NCBI RefSeq assembly: GCF_004136575.1
Contig: NZ_NOIQ01000001.1
Span: forward strand, 124,001 to 188,000
Length of the DNA stretch: 64,000 nucleotides
Direction of reading: 5' to 3'
Source of the DNA: Rothia koreensis
GTDB taxonomy: Bacteria; Actinomycetota; Actinomycetes; Actinomycetales; Micrococcaceae
Positions 1 through 12,617 of the stretch are shown one piece after another. The notes below the pieces were generated by a model. It had not been told where the DNA came from. It saw nothing but the letters and a program-made list of their open reading frames with translations, and did no database searches. A program made the position numbers and the translations under genes. Positions within the stretch are counted from its first letter, which is position 1; each line of letters starts with the position of its first letter.

Positions 1-1278
1 AACGTGGCCGCCGGTGCGGCACCGAGCGAAATCCGCGCGGGCATCGAGGCGGCCGTCAAGGCCGTGTCCGAGCGTCTGCTCGAGAACGCCCGCGAGGTCG
101 AGGGCGCCGAGGTCGCGCACGTTGCTGCCATTTCGGCCCAGTCCGAGCAGATCGGCGAGCTTCTTGCGGAAGCATTCGAGAAGGTCGGCAAGGACGGCGT
201 CATCACCATCGAGGACGGCTCCTCGACCGAGATCGAGCTGTCCGTGACCGAAGGCATGCAGTTCGACAAGGGCTACCTGTCGCCGTCGTTCGTGACCGAC
301 GCCGAACGGCAGGAAGCTGTCCTCGAGGACTCGGCCATCCTGATCTATCAGGGCAAGATTTCGGCCATCGCCGACCTCATGCCCCTGTTGGAAAAGGTTG
401 TTCAGGCGAAGAAGCCGCTGACCATCATCGCCGAGGACGTCGACGGCGAGGCCCTGTCCACCCTGGTGGTCAACAAGCTCCGCGGAAACCTGAACGTGGT
501 GGCCCTCAAGGCTCCCGGCTTCGGCGACCGTCGCAAGGCCATCATGCAGGACCTGGCGGTCCTGACGGGCGGAGAGGTCATCACGAGCGAGCTGGGAATC
601 ACCCTGGATTCCGTGACCCTCGAGCAGCTCGGGCAGGCCCGCCGCGTCACGGTGACCAAGGACAACACGACCATCGTGGACGGCAACGGCTCCGCCGATG
701 ACGTCGCCGAGCGCGTGGCACAGATCCGCTCCGAGATCGAGCGCGTGGATTCCGAATGGGATCGCGAAAAGCTCAAGGAGCGTCTGGCCAAGCTGTCCGG
801 CGGCGTATCCGTGATCAAGGTCGGAGCTGCGACCGAGGTCGAGGCCAAGGAGCGCAAGCACCGTATCGAGGACGCCGTGTCCTCGACCCGGGCCGCGCTC
901 GAAGAAGGCATCGTCGCCGGTGGCGGATCTGCCCTGGTCCACGCGGCCAAGGCGCTCGATTCGGACCTGGGGCTCCAGACTGAGGGCGCGCGGACGGCGG
1001 TCGACATCGTTCGACGCTCCCTCGTGCAGCCCTTGCGCTGGATTGCCGACAATGCCGGGGAAGACGGCTACGTGGTCGCGTCTCGCGTCCAGAGCCTCGA
1101 CGCCGGCCAGGGGTACAACGCCGTGACCGGAGAGTACGAGGACTTGATCAAGGCCGGCGTCATCGACCCGGTCAAGGTCACTCGTTCCGCGCTCGAGAAC
1201 GCGGCGTCCATCGCTTCGATGGTCCTGACCACGGAAACTCTGGTCGTCGACAAGCCGGAGGAAGAGGAAGAGGCCTGA
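1..1278 (+). CDS. groL: Chaperonin GroEL, 3' part (5' end outside window)
   Basis: The open frame enters at base 1 and runs 425 codons, against about 540 residues for a full GroEL, so roughly the first 115 residues are missing. The fragment has typical GroEL equatorial, intermediate and apical sequence, such as KAPGFGDRR near residue 170 and [12 protein letters not shown] near residue 300. GroEL is the cytosolic ATP-driven folding chamber for newly made proteins. The C-terminus ends KPEEEEEA, an acidic tail instead of the Gly-Met repeats of E. coli or the His-rich tail of mycobacterial GroEL1. No groES is visible downstream, and a strong terminator follows at once. Which paralogue this is cannot be decided because the 5' flank is outside the window. 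Confidence 0.96.
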   Translation, partial: NVAAGAAPSEIRAGIEAAVKAVSERLLENAREVEGAEVAHVAAISAQSEQIGELLAEAFEKVGKDGVITIEDGSSTEIELSVTEGMQFDKGYLSPSFVTDAERQEAVLEDSAILIYQGKISAIADLMPLLEKVVQAKKPLTIIAEDVDGEALSTLVVNKLRGNLNVVALKAPGFGDRRKAIMQDLAVLTGGEVITSELGITLDSVTLEQLGQARRVTVTKDNTTIVDGNGSADDVAERVAQIRSEIERVDSEWDREKLKERLAKLSGGVSVIKVGAATEVEAKERKHRIEDAVSSTRAALEEGIVAGGGSALVHAAKALDSDLGLQTEGARTAVDIVRRSLVQPLRWIADNAGEDGYVVASRVQSLDAGQGYNAVTGEYEDLIKAGVIDPVKVTRSALENAASIASMVLTTETLVVDKPEEEEEA

Positions 1279-1295
1279 TTTCGGATCCTCATCCC

Positions 1296-1332
1296 AACGC
1301 CCCCGTGCTCTCTGTGAGAGCGCGGGGGCGTT
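1296..1332 (+). terminator. Rho-independent-type terminator after groEL
   Basis: A 17-bp stem (AACGCCCCCGTGCTCTC with its complement, one G-T pair) closes on a TGT loop and starts 18 nt after the groEL stop. It ends in only a short T run, as is common in high-GC actinobacteria. Confidence 0.85.
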
Positions 1333-1763
1333 CCTGTATGTGAGGGGTCATGCCACGATTTAGTTGCAATGCAATGTATTGTCTCTTCTGGCCATCTCGC
1401 GATGGCGAAATGCTCGGTTTCGTCGCCGCGTGGCGCGTGCCGCGCGGCGCGTGACGCGGGTCGTTGGCCGACGCTGGAGTCCACCCTGAGGGCGGACGTC
1501 CCCGACGTCGGACGGTGGCACGCGACACGTTCTCGGGTCTCCTCGAGGGACCCGGGTGGCGAGCCTGAGCACGGGTACAAAATTTTGCGCGCCAGACGAA
1601 TAGGATGAAAACTCGTGTCTGCCCGCGGGTCGCTCGTATCCGCTCCACGGACGTCCGTGACCGAGCGCTGGGCTACGGGCCGACCCGCAAACCGATACCG
1701 ATCGCTGGCATCGCACGAATCAACAAGAACACCGCCTCTGCCGAGGCCGACACAGGATCTTGA
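1333..1763. other. Non-coding gap between groEL and first acyltransferase
   Basis: These 431 bases hold no open frame with convincing coding character. There is a short AT-richer patch near 1360-1385 and another near 1577-1615 (ACAAAATTTTG). Either may contain the promoter of the acyltransferase gene, but no clear -35/-10 pair can be assigned by eye. Confidence 0.5.
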
Positions 1764-3896
1764 ATGACTGAATCGAACGGGACGACAGGACAGGTCCCGC
1801 CCCCGGAAGGCGGCCAGGCCCCAGAGGTCGCACCTCGCAGAAAGAGGGCTTTCCGCCCCGAAATCCAGGGACTGCGCGCCTTTGCCGTGCTCCTGGTGGC
1901 GATCTACCACATCTGGTTCGGCCGGGTGTCCGGCGGCGTCGACGTCTTCCTGATGATTTCCGCGTTTCTGATGACCCTGTCCTTCACGGGCAAGATCGAG
2001 CGCGGAGTCCGCATCGGCTGGACGGAACTGACCAAGTACTGGTTCCACGTCTTCAAGCGCATCATGCCGCTCGTCGCGATCATCGTGGCGGGTTCCCTGG
2101 TGCTGACCCGGCTGTTCGTGTCCCCGGATCGATGGCTGTCGATCATGCACGAAGCATTCTCCGTGACGTTCTATTACGAGAACTGGTTCTCGATCGTGAA
2201 CGCCGTGGACTACTACGCGTCGGACTCGGGTGCAGCCTCGCCACTGAGGCATTTCTGGTCCCTGTCCATCCAGGGCCAGATCTTCATCATGTGGCCTCTG
2301 CTCTTCGCGCTCGGCAGCCTTCTGGTCCGCAAGATGGGGACCAAGGTCCGGCCGGTTCTGGCGACCATCTTCGCCGTCGTCTTTGTGGCCTCATTCGCTT
2401 TCTCGGTCTACTACACGTACTCCAACCAGACCGCGGCCTACTTCAACACCTTCGCCAGGCTCTGGGAATTCGCGATGGGTTCTTTGGCGGCCATTGTGCT
2501 TCCCTGGATCCGTGTTCGCACCGGCGTGGCCGCGATCCTGAACTGGGTCGGCCTGCTGGCCATTCTGACCTGCGGCGCCCTCCTGGACGTCGAGGGCCAA
2601 TTCCCTGGCTTCATCGCCCTGTGGCCCACATTGGCCGCGAGCTTCATCATCATTTGCGGGCAGTCCACCACCAAGTGGGGAGCCGATCGCCTGCTCAAGT
2701 GGAAGCCGCTGGTCTGGCTCGGCTCCAACTCCTACGGCCTGTACCTCGTCCACTGGCCGCTGCTGGTGTTCTATCTGACCATCACGGGACGGGAGAAGGC
2801 CGGGTTCTTCTCCGGCGTCGTGCTCCTGGCGCTCTCCATCGGCCTGGCGTACGTACTGACGAAGTTGGTCGATACCCCCATCCGCAAGTGGAAGTGGGCC
2901 GAAACCAAGCGGTGGCGTGCTGGTGTGGTGATTCTCGGGTGCATCGCCCTCGGGGTCGGATCCGTTCTGGCGTGGCAGGCCCGCATCGCCTACGTGACCC
3001 ACAAGATCGAGGCCAACGCCGACAAGAACAACCCGGGCGCCGAGATCCTTGATCCGGATTACACCTACAAGGGCGACGACAATCCTGGGCTGCTTCCGAC
3101 CGCACTGACCCGGAGCAACGACTTCGCCGAGGTCAACGGTCTGGGGCAACAGTGCGACAAGGACAAGGACTTCAAGAAGGACATGCACGGCCTCTCCGGG
3201 GGAGAGTGCTACCGGGTGGTCAAGCAGGACCATCCGAGCAAGCACGTCGTCGCGGTGGGCAACAGTCACACGGAACAGTGGATGACCGCTCTGAAGCAGA
3301 AGGCCCAGGACGACAACTGGGACCTGACCTTCGTGCGACACCCCGGCTGCTTCTTCACGAGCACGCAGGACAACTGGTTCTCGGGTGCGTGCCAGGAATG
3401 GCTCCCGCAGGCGGAGGACGCCATCCAGGACTGGCACCCGGACAACCTGGTTATCCAGTCCACCTTCTCCAGCTATGATGGCGCCGCCGAAGGTATCCGC
3501 GAGGGCACCGAGGACCAAGTGCGCAAGTGGACGAGCGAAGGCGTCGGCGTCATCGGCATCAGGGACAACGCACGCTTTGCGCAGTCCCACACGGAATGCG
3601 AGAACAAGAACAGCTTCGAGGACTGCACCTTCCCGCACGCGACAGCCGGGACCGAGGACCCGACGTCCGCGTGGCGCACGGAGATCCCCGGTTACGGGTC
3701 GTTGGACATGGACGATCTGGTGTGCCCCGACGGGGCCTGCCCGCCCGCGGTGGGCAATATTTACACCTACATCGACGACAACCATCTGACGGCCACCTAC
3801 GTGCGCAGCATGCAGAAGTTCTTCGACCAGAGGTACGACGACGCTGCGCAGGTTTCCGAGGATGCGATGGCGCAGGCGGGCGGGCAACCCTCCTGA
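1764..3896 (+). CDS. Membrane acyltransferase (acyltransferase_3 / OafA type) with C-terminal SGNH domain
   Basis: This 710-residue protein has the two-part layout of OafA-like O-acyltransferases. Residues about 30-420 form an acyltransferase_3 domain with about ten membrane helices. It begins FRPEIQGLRAFAVLLVAIYH, which carries the conserved catalytic His. An extracytoplasmic SGNH-hydrolase-like domain follows, with GNSH at residues 499-502 (Asn replaces the usual Asp of GDSH) and DDNHLT near 671. Such enzymes move acetyl or other acyl groups from the cytoplasm onto cell-wall or exported polysaccharides; the substrate here is unknown. A close paralogue follows 178 bp downstream. The start has only a weak upstream AGGATC. 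Confidence 0.9.
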   Translation: MTESNGTTGQVPPPEGGQAPEVAPRRKRAFRPEIQGLRAFAVLLVAIYHIWFGRVSGGVDVFLMISAFLMTLSFTGKIERGVRIGWTELTKYWFHVFKRIMPLVAIIVAGSLVLTRLFVSPDRWLSIMHEAFSVTFYYENWFSIVNAVDYYASDSGAASPLRHFWSLSIQGQIFIMWPLLFALGSLLVRKMGTKVRPVLATIFAVVFVASFAFSVYYTYSNQTAAYFNTFARLWEFAMGSLAAIVLPWIRVRTGVAAILNWVGLLAILTCGALLDVEGQFPGFIALWPTLAASFIIICGQSTTKWGADRLLKWKPLVWLGSNSYGLYLVHWPLLVFYLTITGREKAGFFSGVVLLALSIGLAYVLTKLVDTPIRKWKWAETKRWRAGVVILGCIALGVGSVLAWQARIAYVTHKIEANADKNNPGAEILDPDYTYKGDDNPGLLPTALTRSNDFAEVNGLGQQCDKDKDFKKDMHGLSGGECYRVVKQDHPSKHVVAVGNSHTEQWMTALKQKAQDDNWDLTFVRHPGCFFTSTQDNWFSGACQEWLPQAEDAIQDWHPDNLVIQSTFSSYDGAAEGIREGTEDQVRKWTSEGVGVIGIRDNARFAQSHTECENKNSFEDCTFPHATAGTEDPTSAWRTEIPGYGSLDMDDLVCPDGACPPAVGNIYTYIDDNHLTATYVRSMQKFFDQRYDDAAQVSEDAMAQAGGQPS

Positions 3897-3909
3897 CCTG
3901 AGTACGACC

Positions 3910-3957
3910 GTTTGCGGCCGCGCCGGAAGCCTCGCGGGCTTCGGGTGCGGCCGCAAC
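3910..3957 (+). terminator. Hairpin between the two acyltransferase genes
   Basis: TTGCGGCCGC at 3912 pairs with GCGGCCGCAA at 3947, and an inner GAAGCC/GGCTTC stem extends the hairpin. There is no T run, so this is a probable but not certain terminator. Confidence 0.6.
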
Positions 3958-4074
3958 TACGGAATTTCCGGACCGGCGAGTACAATTCACCTGTCCAGCG
4001 CCTCCCTTCCGGGGAGGAGTATCAGTCGTGCAAATCCTTGCGGGTTTGCAATCGCACCGAACTGAGGAAAAACC

Positions 4075-7844
<3,770 letters not shown>

Positions 7845-7883
7845 CTCGGCCACGCCCGTGCAGGGGCGTACGGAAGGAAGATC

Positions 7884-9017
7884 TTGACCAACGACATCGA
7901 AATCGGGCGCTCCAAACGTGCCCGCCGGACGTACTCGCTCGACGACGTCGCCCTCGTGCCCGCCCGGCGCACGAGGGACCCGCGGGACGTCAACACCGAA
8001 TGGCAGATCGATGCCTTCAAATTCGCGACACCCGTTCTGGGTGCGCCCATGGACTCGGTCATGTCGCCCGAGACCGCTATCACCCTGGGCAAACTGGGAG
8101 GCGTCGGCGTTCTCAATCTCGAAGGTCTCTGGACCAGGTACGAGGATCCCGAACCGTACCTCGACGAAATATCCTTGTTGGCCCGTGACGACATGTCGCA
8201 TGTGACCCGTCGCATGCAGGAGATCTACGCGGAACCCATCAAGGAGGGGCTGATCACCGAGCGGCTGGCGCAGATTCGGGACGCCGGCGTGGTGGTTGCG
8301 GGATCCCTGACCCCGCAACGGACCCAGGAGTACTACAAGACGGTGGTCAATGCCGGCACGGATCTTTTCGTGATCCGTGGGACCACGGTCTCCGCCGAGC
8401 ACGTGTCCCAGAATCAGGAACCGCTGGATCTGAAGAAGTTCATTTACGAGCTCGACGTGCCGGTCATCGTCGGGGGAGCCGCCGGTTACACGCCCGCTCT
8501 CCACTTGATGCGGACGGGCGCCGCGGGTGTTCTCGTGGGCTTCGGCGGGGGCGCGACCACCACGACCCGCAGGGCACTGGGTATCCACGCGGCCATGGCC
8601 TCAGCGATCTCCGACGTCGCCGCCGCGCGCAGCGACTACCTGGACGAATCGGGCGGACGGTATGTGCACGTCATCGCCGACGGCGGCCTCGGCCAGTCCG
8701 GCGACATGATCAAGGCCATGGCCATGGGTGCCGACGCCGTCATGATCGGGGCGCCCCTGGCCCGAGCGAAGGAAGCACCCGGACGCGGCTACCACTGGGG
8801 ACCTGAGGCACACCACCACGAGTTCCCCCGGGGAACCCGGACTCCCATGAACCAGGTCGGCTCGCTCGAAGAGGTTCTTTACGGCCCGTCGCACCACGTG
8901 GACGGAACATCGAACCTCATGGGCGCCGTGAGGCGTGCCATGGCGACCACCGGTTATTCGACGCTCAAGGAATTCCAACGGTCCGAGGTTGTCCTGACGG
9001 GACGCCCCCAATACTGA
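7884..9017 (+). CDS. GuaB family IMP dehydrogenase-related protein
   Basis: This 377-residue protein belongs to the actinobacterial GuaB-related family that almost always lies next to guaB. It keeps the barrel and phosphate-binding segments (GAPMDSVMS near residue 57, [11 protein letters not shown] near 265). It has no CBS domains, and the position of the GSICTT catalytic loop reads [11 protein letters not shown] with no cysteine. It is therefore unlikely to be a normal IMP dehydrogenase; its reaction is not established. The start is TTG 7884 with a strong GGAAGGAAG site. It is probably cotranscribed with guaB. Confidence 0.9.
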   Translation: MTNDIEIGRSKRARRTYSLDDVALVPARRTRDPRDVNTEWQIDAFKFATPVLGAPMDSVMSPETAITLGKLGGVGVLNLEGLWTRYEDPEPYLDEISLLARDDMSHVTRRMQEIYAEPIKEGLITERLAQIRDAGVVVAGSLTPQRTQEYYKTVVNAGTDLFVIRGTTVSAEHVSQNQEPLDLKKFIYELDVPVIVGGAAGYTPALHLMRTGAAGVLVGFGGGATTTTRRALGIHAAMASAISDVAAARSDYLDESGGRYVHVIADGGLGQSGDMIKAMAMGADAVMIGAPLARAKEAPGRGYHWGPEAHHHEFPRGTRTPMNQVGSLEEVLYGPSHHVDGTSNLMGAVRRAMATTGYSTLKEFQRSEVVLTGRPQY

Positions 9018-9026
9018 ACGACCCAT

Positions 9027-9058
9027 GGACCGGGCGCCGCGACGAGGTTGCCCGGTCC
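9027..9058 (+). terminator. Terminator-like hairpin after the guaB-related gene
   Basis: GGACCGGGC (9027) and GCCCGGTCC (9050) form a perfect 9-bp stem with a 14-nt loop, starting 9 nt after the stop codon. A new promoter follows directly. Confidence 0.6.
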
Positions 9059-9067
9059 CTGGATGAC

Positions 9068-9098
9068 TTGGGGAAATCCCAGGCAGGACAGATAGGCT
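9068..9098 (+). promoter_or_regulatory. Promoter for a leaderless SURF1 transcript
   Basis: TTGGGG (9068-9073) and TAGGCT (9093-9098) are 19 nt apart. The GTG start codon comes 7 nt after the -10 box and no Shine-Dalgarno sequence is present, so transcription should start at or next to the start codon. Confidence 0.6.
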
Positions 9099-9105
9099 GG
9101 ACGCC

Positions 9106-10125
9106 GTGCTCAAACTAGCTCTTACCCCACGATGGCTGGGTGCGCTTCTGCTCGCCCTGCTGATGTCAACGGGGTTCATGCTGTTGAGCAAATGGCAATT
9201 GGGATCCGCGGATTCGGGACAGATCAATGCCGATCCGGGCAAGGAAGTGGTCAAGCCGCTCCGCGACGTGGCCGACCCGCAGGATCCGGTGCTCCAGTCC
9301 GAGGCCGATTCGATGGTCCAGGCCAGCGGCCACTACGTCGAGAACTCGAGCCGATTGGTCGAGGGACGCGTCAACGACGGAACCAAGGGGTATTGGGTCG
9401 TCAGCCAGTTCCGGCTGGACTCCGATGCCGCATCCGAGGGCCAGGACTACTCCGTTCCGGTCGCGCGAGGGTTCACCACGGACAATGACACCCAGGCGCT
9501 CAGTCCCGAACCGTCCGGCGACGTGACGGTGATCGGCCGTCTGGTGGCCAACGAAGCCCCGGTGACCTCGAAGGACACCAAGACCAAGGGCGCACTGGGA
9601 TCTGCCGCGACCGCCCAGTTGACCAACATATGGGACACACCGTTGTACGCCGGCACCGTGGCCGCGGTCTCCGAATCACCGGCCGGTGAGACGTCCCCCG
9701 TCGATGCCGACGGACACGTGGACAAGGACGCCGGGCTGGCCGAGCCTCACGACAAGCTCAGCCGGATCCACACCGAGCAGGTCGTGGACCATTCCGTGGA
9801 CTGGCTCAACATTTTCTACGCGATCGAGTGGGTGGTCTTCGCTCTCTTCGCGATCTATCTGTGGTGGCGCATGCTGGCCGACTCGCACGAACGCATGATT
9901 CACCCGGAGAAGTACTACGAGATCCTTCCTGCCGGGGAAGGCAACATGTTCTACGAGGAGTCCACGGGCAGGTACTTCTACTACGACGCCGATGATCGGC
10001 AGTACTACTACTTCGACGAGCCCGTCGCCGAGGAGACCGATGAGCCCGACGGCGGGCACGCGTCCGCCGATGCCTCGGTCGGGACCGCACACGAGAATCA
10101 ACGAGGTGACCAAGGTGGCCGATAA
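9106..10125 (+). CDS. SURF1-family cytochrome oxidase biogenesis protein with Tyr-rich tail
   Basis: SURF1 proteins help assemble haem-copper cytochrome c oxidase in the membrane. The protein has the family layout: one helix at residues 8-25, a large extracytoplasmic loop, and a second helix at about 233-255. It is 339 residues long, about 80 more than usual. The extra C-terminal cytoplasmic part is rich in Tyr, Phe and acidic residues (for example YFYYDADDRQYYYFDEP near 290-306). That tail is not part of the SURF1 domain as I know it. The DUF3817 gene overlaps its 3' end by 11 nt. Confidence 0.85.
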   Translation: MLKLALTPRWLGALLLALLMSTGFMLLSKWQLGSADSGQINADPGKEVVKPLRDVADPQDPVLQSEADSMVQASGHYVENSSRLVEGRVNDGTKGYWVVSQFRLDSDAASEGQDYSVPVARGFTTDNDTQALSPEPSGDVTVIGRLVANEAPVTSKDTKTKGALGSAATAQLTNIWDTPLYAGTVAAVSESPAGETSPVDADGHVDKDAGLAEPHDKLSRIHTEQVVDHSVDWLNIFYAIEWVVFALFAIYLWWRMLADSHERMIHPEKYYEILPAGEGNMFYEESTGRYFYYDADDRQYYYFDEPVAEETDEPDGGHASADASVGTAHENQRGDQGGR

Positions 10126-10678
10126 GCCAACGCCCAAGAACCAGCCCCAACCCGTGGAGCGCACGGACGGCAAGAGGGTCCCGCTGCCCGCGGACGCCAC
10201 ACCGCAGAAGGCGGGCAATGTCCGGGCGACCCGCAGGAAGTTCGGCGGGACCCAGGCACAGATCCGAGGAGCTCTCGCGATCTACAAGTACTGTGCCTGG
10301 ATCTCCGGAACGTTCCTGCTGCTGCTGGTCGTCGAAATGGTGACCAGGTACATCTTCGGGTACGACCTGATGGCCGGCGCCACCAACGCATCGACGGGAG
10401 AGAGCGTTGCCCTGGGGTGGTTGAACAGAGACACGGGCAACCTCACCGGGGGCCTGAACATCTCGACCGGCGTCCTGATCATTCACGGTTGGTTCTACGT
10501 GATTTACTTGCTTGCGTGCTTCCGTCTCTGGCTGCTCATGAGGTGGCCGCTCCCGCAGCTGATCGTGATGGCGCTGGGCGGCGTCGTCCCGTTCCTGTCC
10601 TTCATCGTCGAGCGTCGCATCCATCGGGAGACGGTCGCCCAGGTGGCCGCGAACCCGAAGTCCGCAAAAAGATACTGA
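10115..10678 (+). CDS. DUF3817 integral membrane protein
   Basis: This 187-residue protein has a charged N-terminus of about 50 residues and then three membrane helices, with the DUF3817 opening near IYKYCAWISGTFLLLL. The family is common in actinobacteria near SURF1 and guaA; its role is unknown. I chose GTG 10115 because AGGTGA lies 5 nt upstream. This start overlaps the end of the SURF1 gene and implies translational coupling. A longer open frame exists upstream but runs inside the SURF1 coding sequence. Confidence 0.82.
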   Translation: MADKPTPKNQPQPVERTDGKRVPLPADATPQKAGNVRATRRKFGGTQAQIRGALAIYKYCAWISGTFLLLLVVEMVTRYIFGYDLMAGATNASTGESVALGWLNRDTGNLTGGLNISTGVLIIHGWFYVIYLLACFRLWLLMRWPLPQLIVMALGGVVPFLSFIVERRIHRETVAQVAANPKSAKRY

Positions 10679-10749
10679 TCGCGCAGGCAATCCGTGCCAG
10701 CACCAGCGGTGCATGCCCAACCGGCCCGGATCCGATCGACATCGTGTTC

Positions 10750-10782
10750 TAAACTGAAAATATCGGGCCCCGAATCAGGGGC
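10750..10782 (+). promoter_or_regulatory. Possible guaA promoter and leader hairpin
   Basis: TAAACT (10750-10755) could be a -10 box about 57 nt before the guaA start. A small GCCCC/GGGGC hairpin (10767-10782) follows in the leader. No convincing -35 box and no purine-riboswitch core are seen. Confidence 0.3.
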
Positions 10783-10812
10783 AATTTCTCCGCACCCGAC
10801 AACATCGAAAGT

Positions 10813-12417
10813 ATGGCAGTGACCCAATCCGATTCCTCGGCGACATCCGAGTTGGAAGATCGCCCCGTTCTGGTCGTCGACTACGGGGCGCAATACGCCC
10901 AGCTCATCGCACGCCGTGTGCGTGACGCCAACATCTATTCGGAGATCGTGCCCCACACGATGCCGACCGAGCAGATCCTTGCCAAGAACCCCGCAGCCAT
11001 TGTGCTCTCCGGAGGCCCGTCCAGCGTGTACGCCGAAGGAGCCCCGGCCGGGGACCGTCGGCTCTACGAGTCCGGTGTTCCGGTGTTCGGCATCTGCTAC
11101 GGCTTCCAGGTGATGGCGCAGACTCTCGGCGGCAACGTGGCCCACACCGGTCTGCGCGAATACGGCGCAACGGATGCGACCCTGACCGGCAATGGCGTCT
11201 CCTTCCTGGCAGGCACGCCGGTGGCGCAGAACGTGTGGATGAGCCACGGCGACTCCGTGACCGAGGCGCCGAGTGGTTTCGAGGTCCTGGCGAGCACCGA
11301 AGGGGCCCCCGTGGCCGCATTCGTCAACGAGGAGAAGAAACTCGGAGGCGTGCAGTGGCATCCCGAGGTCAAGCACTCCGATTTCGGTCAGCAGATCCTC
11401 GAGAACTTCCTGTTCAACGTCGCAGGTCTCAAGCCGACCTGGACCACAGGCAACGTGATCGACGAGCAGGTCGAGAAGATCCGTGAACAGGTCGGTGACG
11501 CCAAGGTGATTTGCGCGCTGTCCGGCGGCGTCGACAGCTCGGTCGCGGCAGCACTCGTGCACAAGGCCGTCGGCGACCAGCTGACCTGTTTCTTCATCGA
11601 TCACGGTCTTCTGCGCGACGGCGAGCGTGAGCAGGTCGAGCAGGATTACGCCGAAACCATGGGCATCAAGGTCGTGACCATCGACGAATCGGACCGGTTC
11701 GTGTCGGCTCTGGAAGGTTTGACGGACCCCGAGGACAAGCGCAAGGCCATCGGCCGTGAGTTCATCCGCTCCTTCGAGGACGCCCAGCGCAAGCTCGTGG
11801 CCGAACTCGGAGGAAACGGCGAGGACATCAAGTTCCTGGTCCAGGGAACGCTGTACCCCGACGTCGTCGAATCCGGCGGAGGCGAGGGCGCCGCCAATAT
11901 CAAGTCCCACCACAACGTGGGTGGCCTTCCCGAAGACCTGGCATTCGACTTGGTCGAACCCTTGCGCACGCTGTTCAAGGACGAGGTTCGTGCCATCGGC
12001 CGAAAGCTCGGAGTCCCGGAGAAGATCGTGGCACGCCAGCCGTTCCCCGGTCCCGGGCTTGGGATTCGTGTGATCGGTGAGGTGACCCGTGAGAATCTGA
12101 GTGTTCTGCGTGCGGCAGACGCCATCGCTCGCGCCGAACTGACCAAGGCCGGGCTGGACAACGAAGTCTGGCAGATGCCGGTGGTGCTCTTGTCGCAGGT
12201 GCGCTCGGTGGGTGTTCAGGGCGATGGTCGAACCTACGGGCATCCGATCGTTCTCCGGCCAGTCTCCTCGGAAGACGCGATGACTGCCGATTGGTCCAGG
12301 CTTCCCTACGATCTCCTGGCCAAGATCTCCAACAGGATCACCAACGAGGTCCAGGAGGTCAACCGGGTGGTTCTGGACGTGACCTCCAAGCCTCCCGGAA
12401 CGATCGAATGGGAATAA
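10813..12417 (+). CDS. guaA: GMP synthase (glutamine-hydrolysing)
   Basis: GuaA aminates XMP to GMP using ATP and glutamine. The 534-residue protein has an N-terminal class I amidotransferase domain with Cys95 in GICYGFQ and the His/Glu pair in QWHPEV. The ATP-pyrophosphatase domain carries the PP-loop LSGGVDSS at about 236-243. The dimerisation domain ends in the invariant PPGTIEWE. Length and ends are normal for the family. With guaB upstream it completes the IMP to GMP branch. Confidence 0.97.
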   Translation: MAVTQSDSSATSELEDRPVLVVDYGAQYAQLIARRVRDANIYSEIVPHTMPTEQILAKNPAAIVLSGGPSSVYAEGAPAGDRRLYESGVPVFGICYGFQVMAQTLGGNVAHTGLREYGATDATLTGNGVSFLAGTPVAQNVWMSHGDSVTEAPSGFEVLASTEGAPVAAFVNEEKKLGGVQWHPEVKHSDFGQQILENFLFNVAGLKPTWTTGNVIDEQVEKIREQVGDAKVICALSGGVDSSVAAALVHKAVGDQLTCFFIDHGLLRDGEREQVEQDYAETMGIKVVTIDESDRFVSALEGLTDPEDKRKAIGREFIRSFEDAQRKLVAELGGNGEDIKFLVQGTLYPDVVESGGGEGAANIKSHHNVGGLPEDLAFDLVEPLRTLFKDEVRAIGRKLGVPEKIVARQPFPGPGLGIRVIGEVTRENLSVLRAADAIARAELTKAGLDNEVWQMPVVLLSQVRSVGVQGDGRTYGHPIVLRPVSSEDAMTADWSRLPYDLLAKISNRITNEVQEVNRVVLDVTSKPPGTIEWE

Positions 12418-12423
12418 TTTTCT

Positions 12424-12487
12424 GAGACCGTCTCGGTCTCGGACGCACGTGTGGCCCGCCCCGGAAACCGGGGCCGGGCCACACGTG
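12424..12487 (+). terminator. Double hairpin terminator after guaA
   Basis: A small perfect hairpin (GAGACCG, TCT loop, CGGTCTC at 12424-12440) is followed by an 18-bp stem with one bulged base and an AAA loop (12447-12487, core CCCCGG-AAA-CCGGGG). The second is the likely terminator. Confidence 0.8.
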
Positions 12488-12538
12488 TCTGAGCACAACG
12501 ACATCGGGTTCTGCAACGCAATCCGCTCGGTGTGCTTC

Positions 12539-12569
12539 TACTATAGAGAGGGCGCGCGGTTTCCGCGCG
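12539..12569 (+). promoter_or_regulatory. Likely -10 box and leader hairpin of the large ATPase gene
   Basis: Overlapping TACTAT and TATAGA hexamers lie at 12539-12547. A perfect CGCGCGG-TTT-CCGCGCG hairpin follows at 12553-12569, in what would be the 5' leader of the gene starting at 12618. No clear -35 box is visible. Confidence 0.4.
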
Positions 12570-12617
12570 GCAACCACGTGCGAAGATGACGCCGACCACA
12601 CCGGAAGCAGAGACAAC

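Noticed and set aside
2391-3956. 521-codon minus-strand frame over the first acyltransferase
   Set aside because: It has composition typical of antisense frames (runs of Val, Leu, Arg, Gly) and no recognisable domain, while the plus strand encodes a clear enzyme.
10741-10812. Possible purine riboswitch before guaA
   Set aside because: The leader is short, with only a 5-bp hairpin; none of the conserved purine-aptamer loops is seen.
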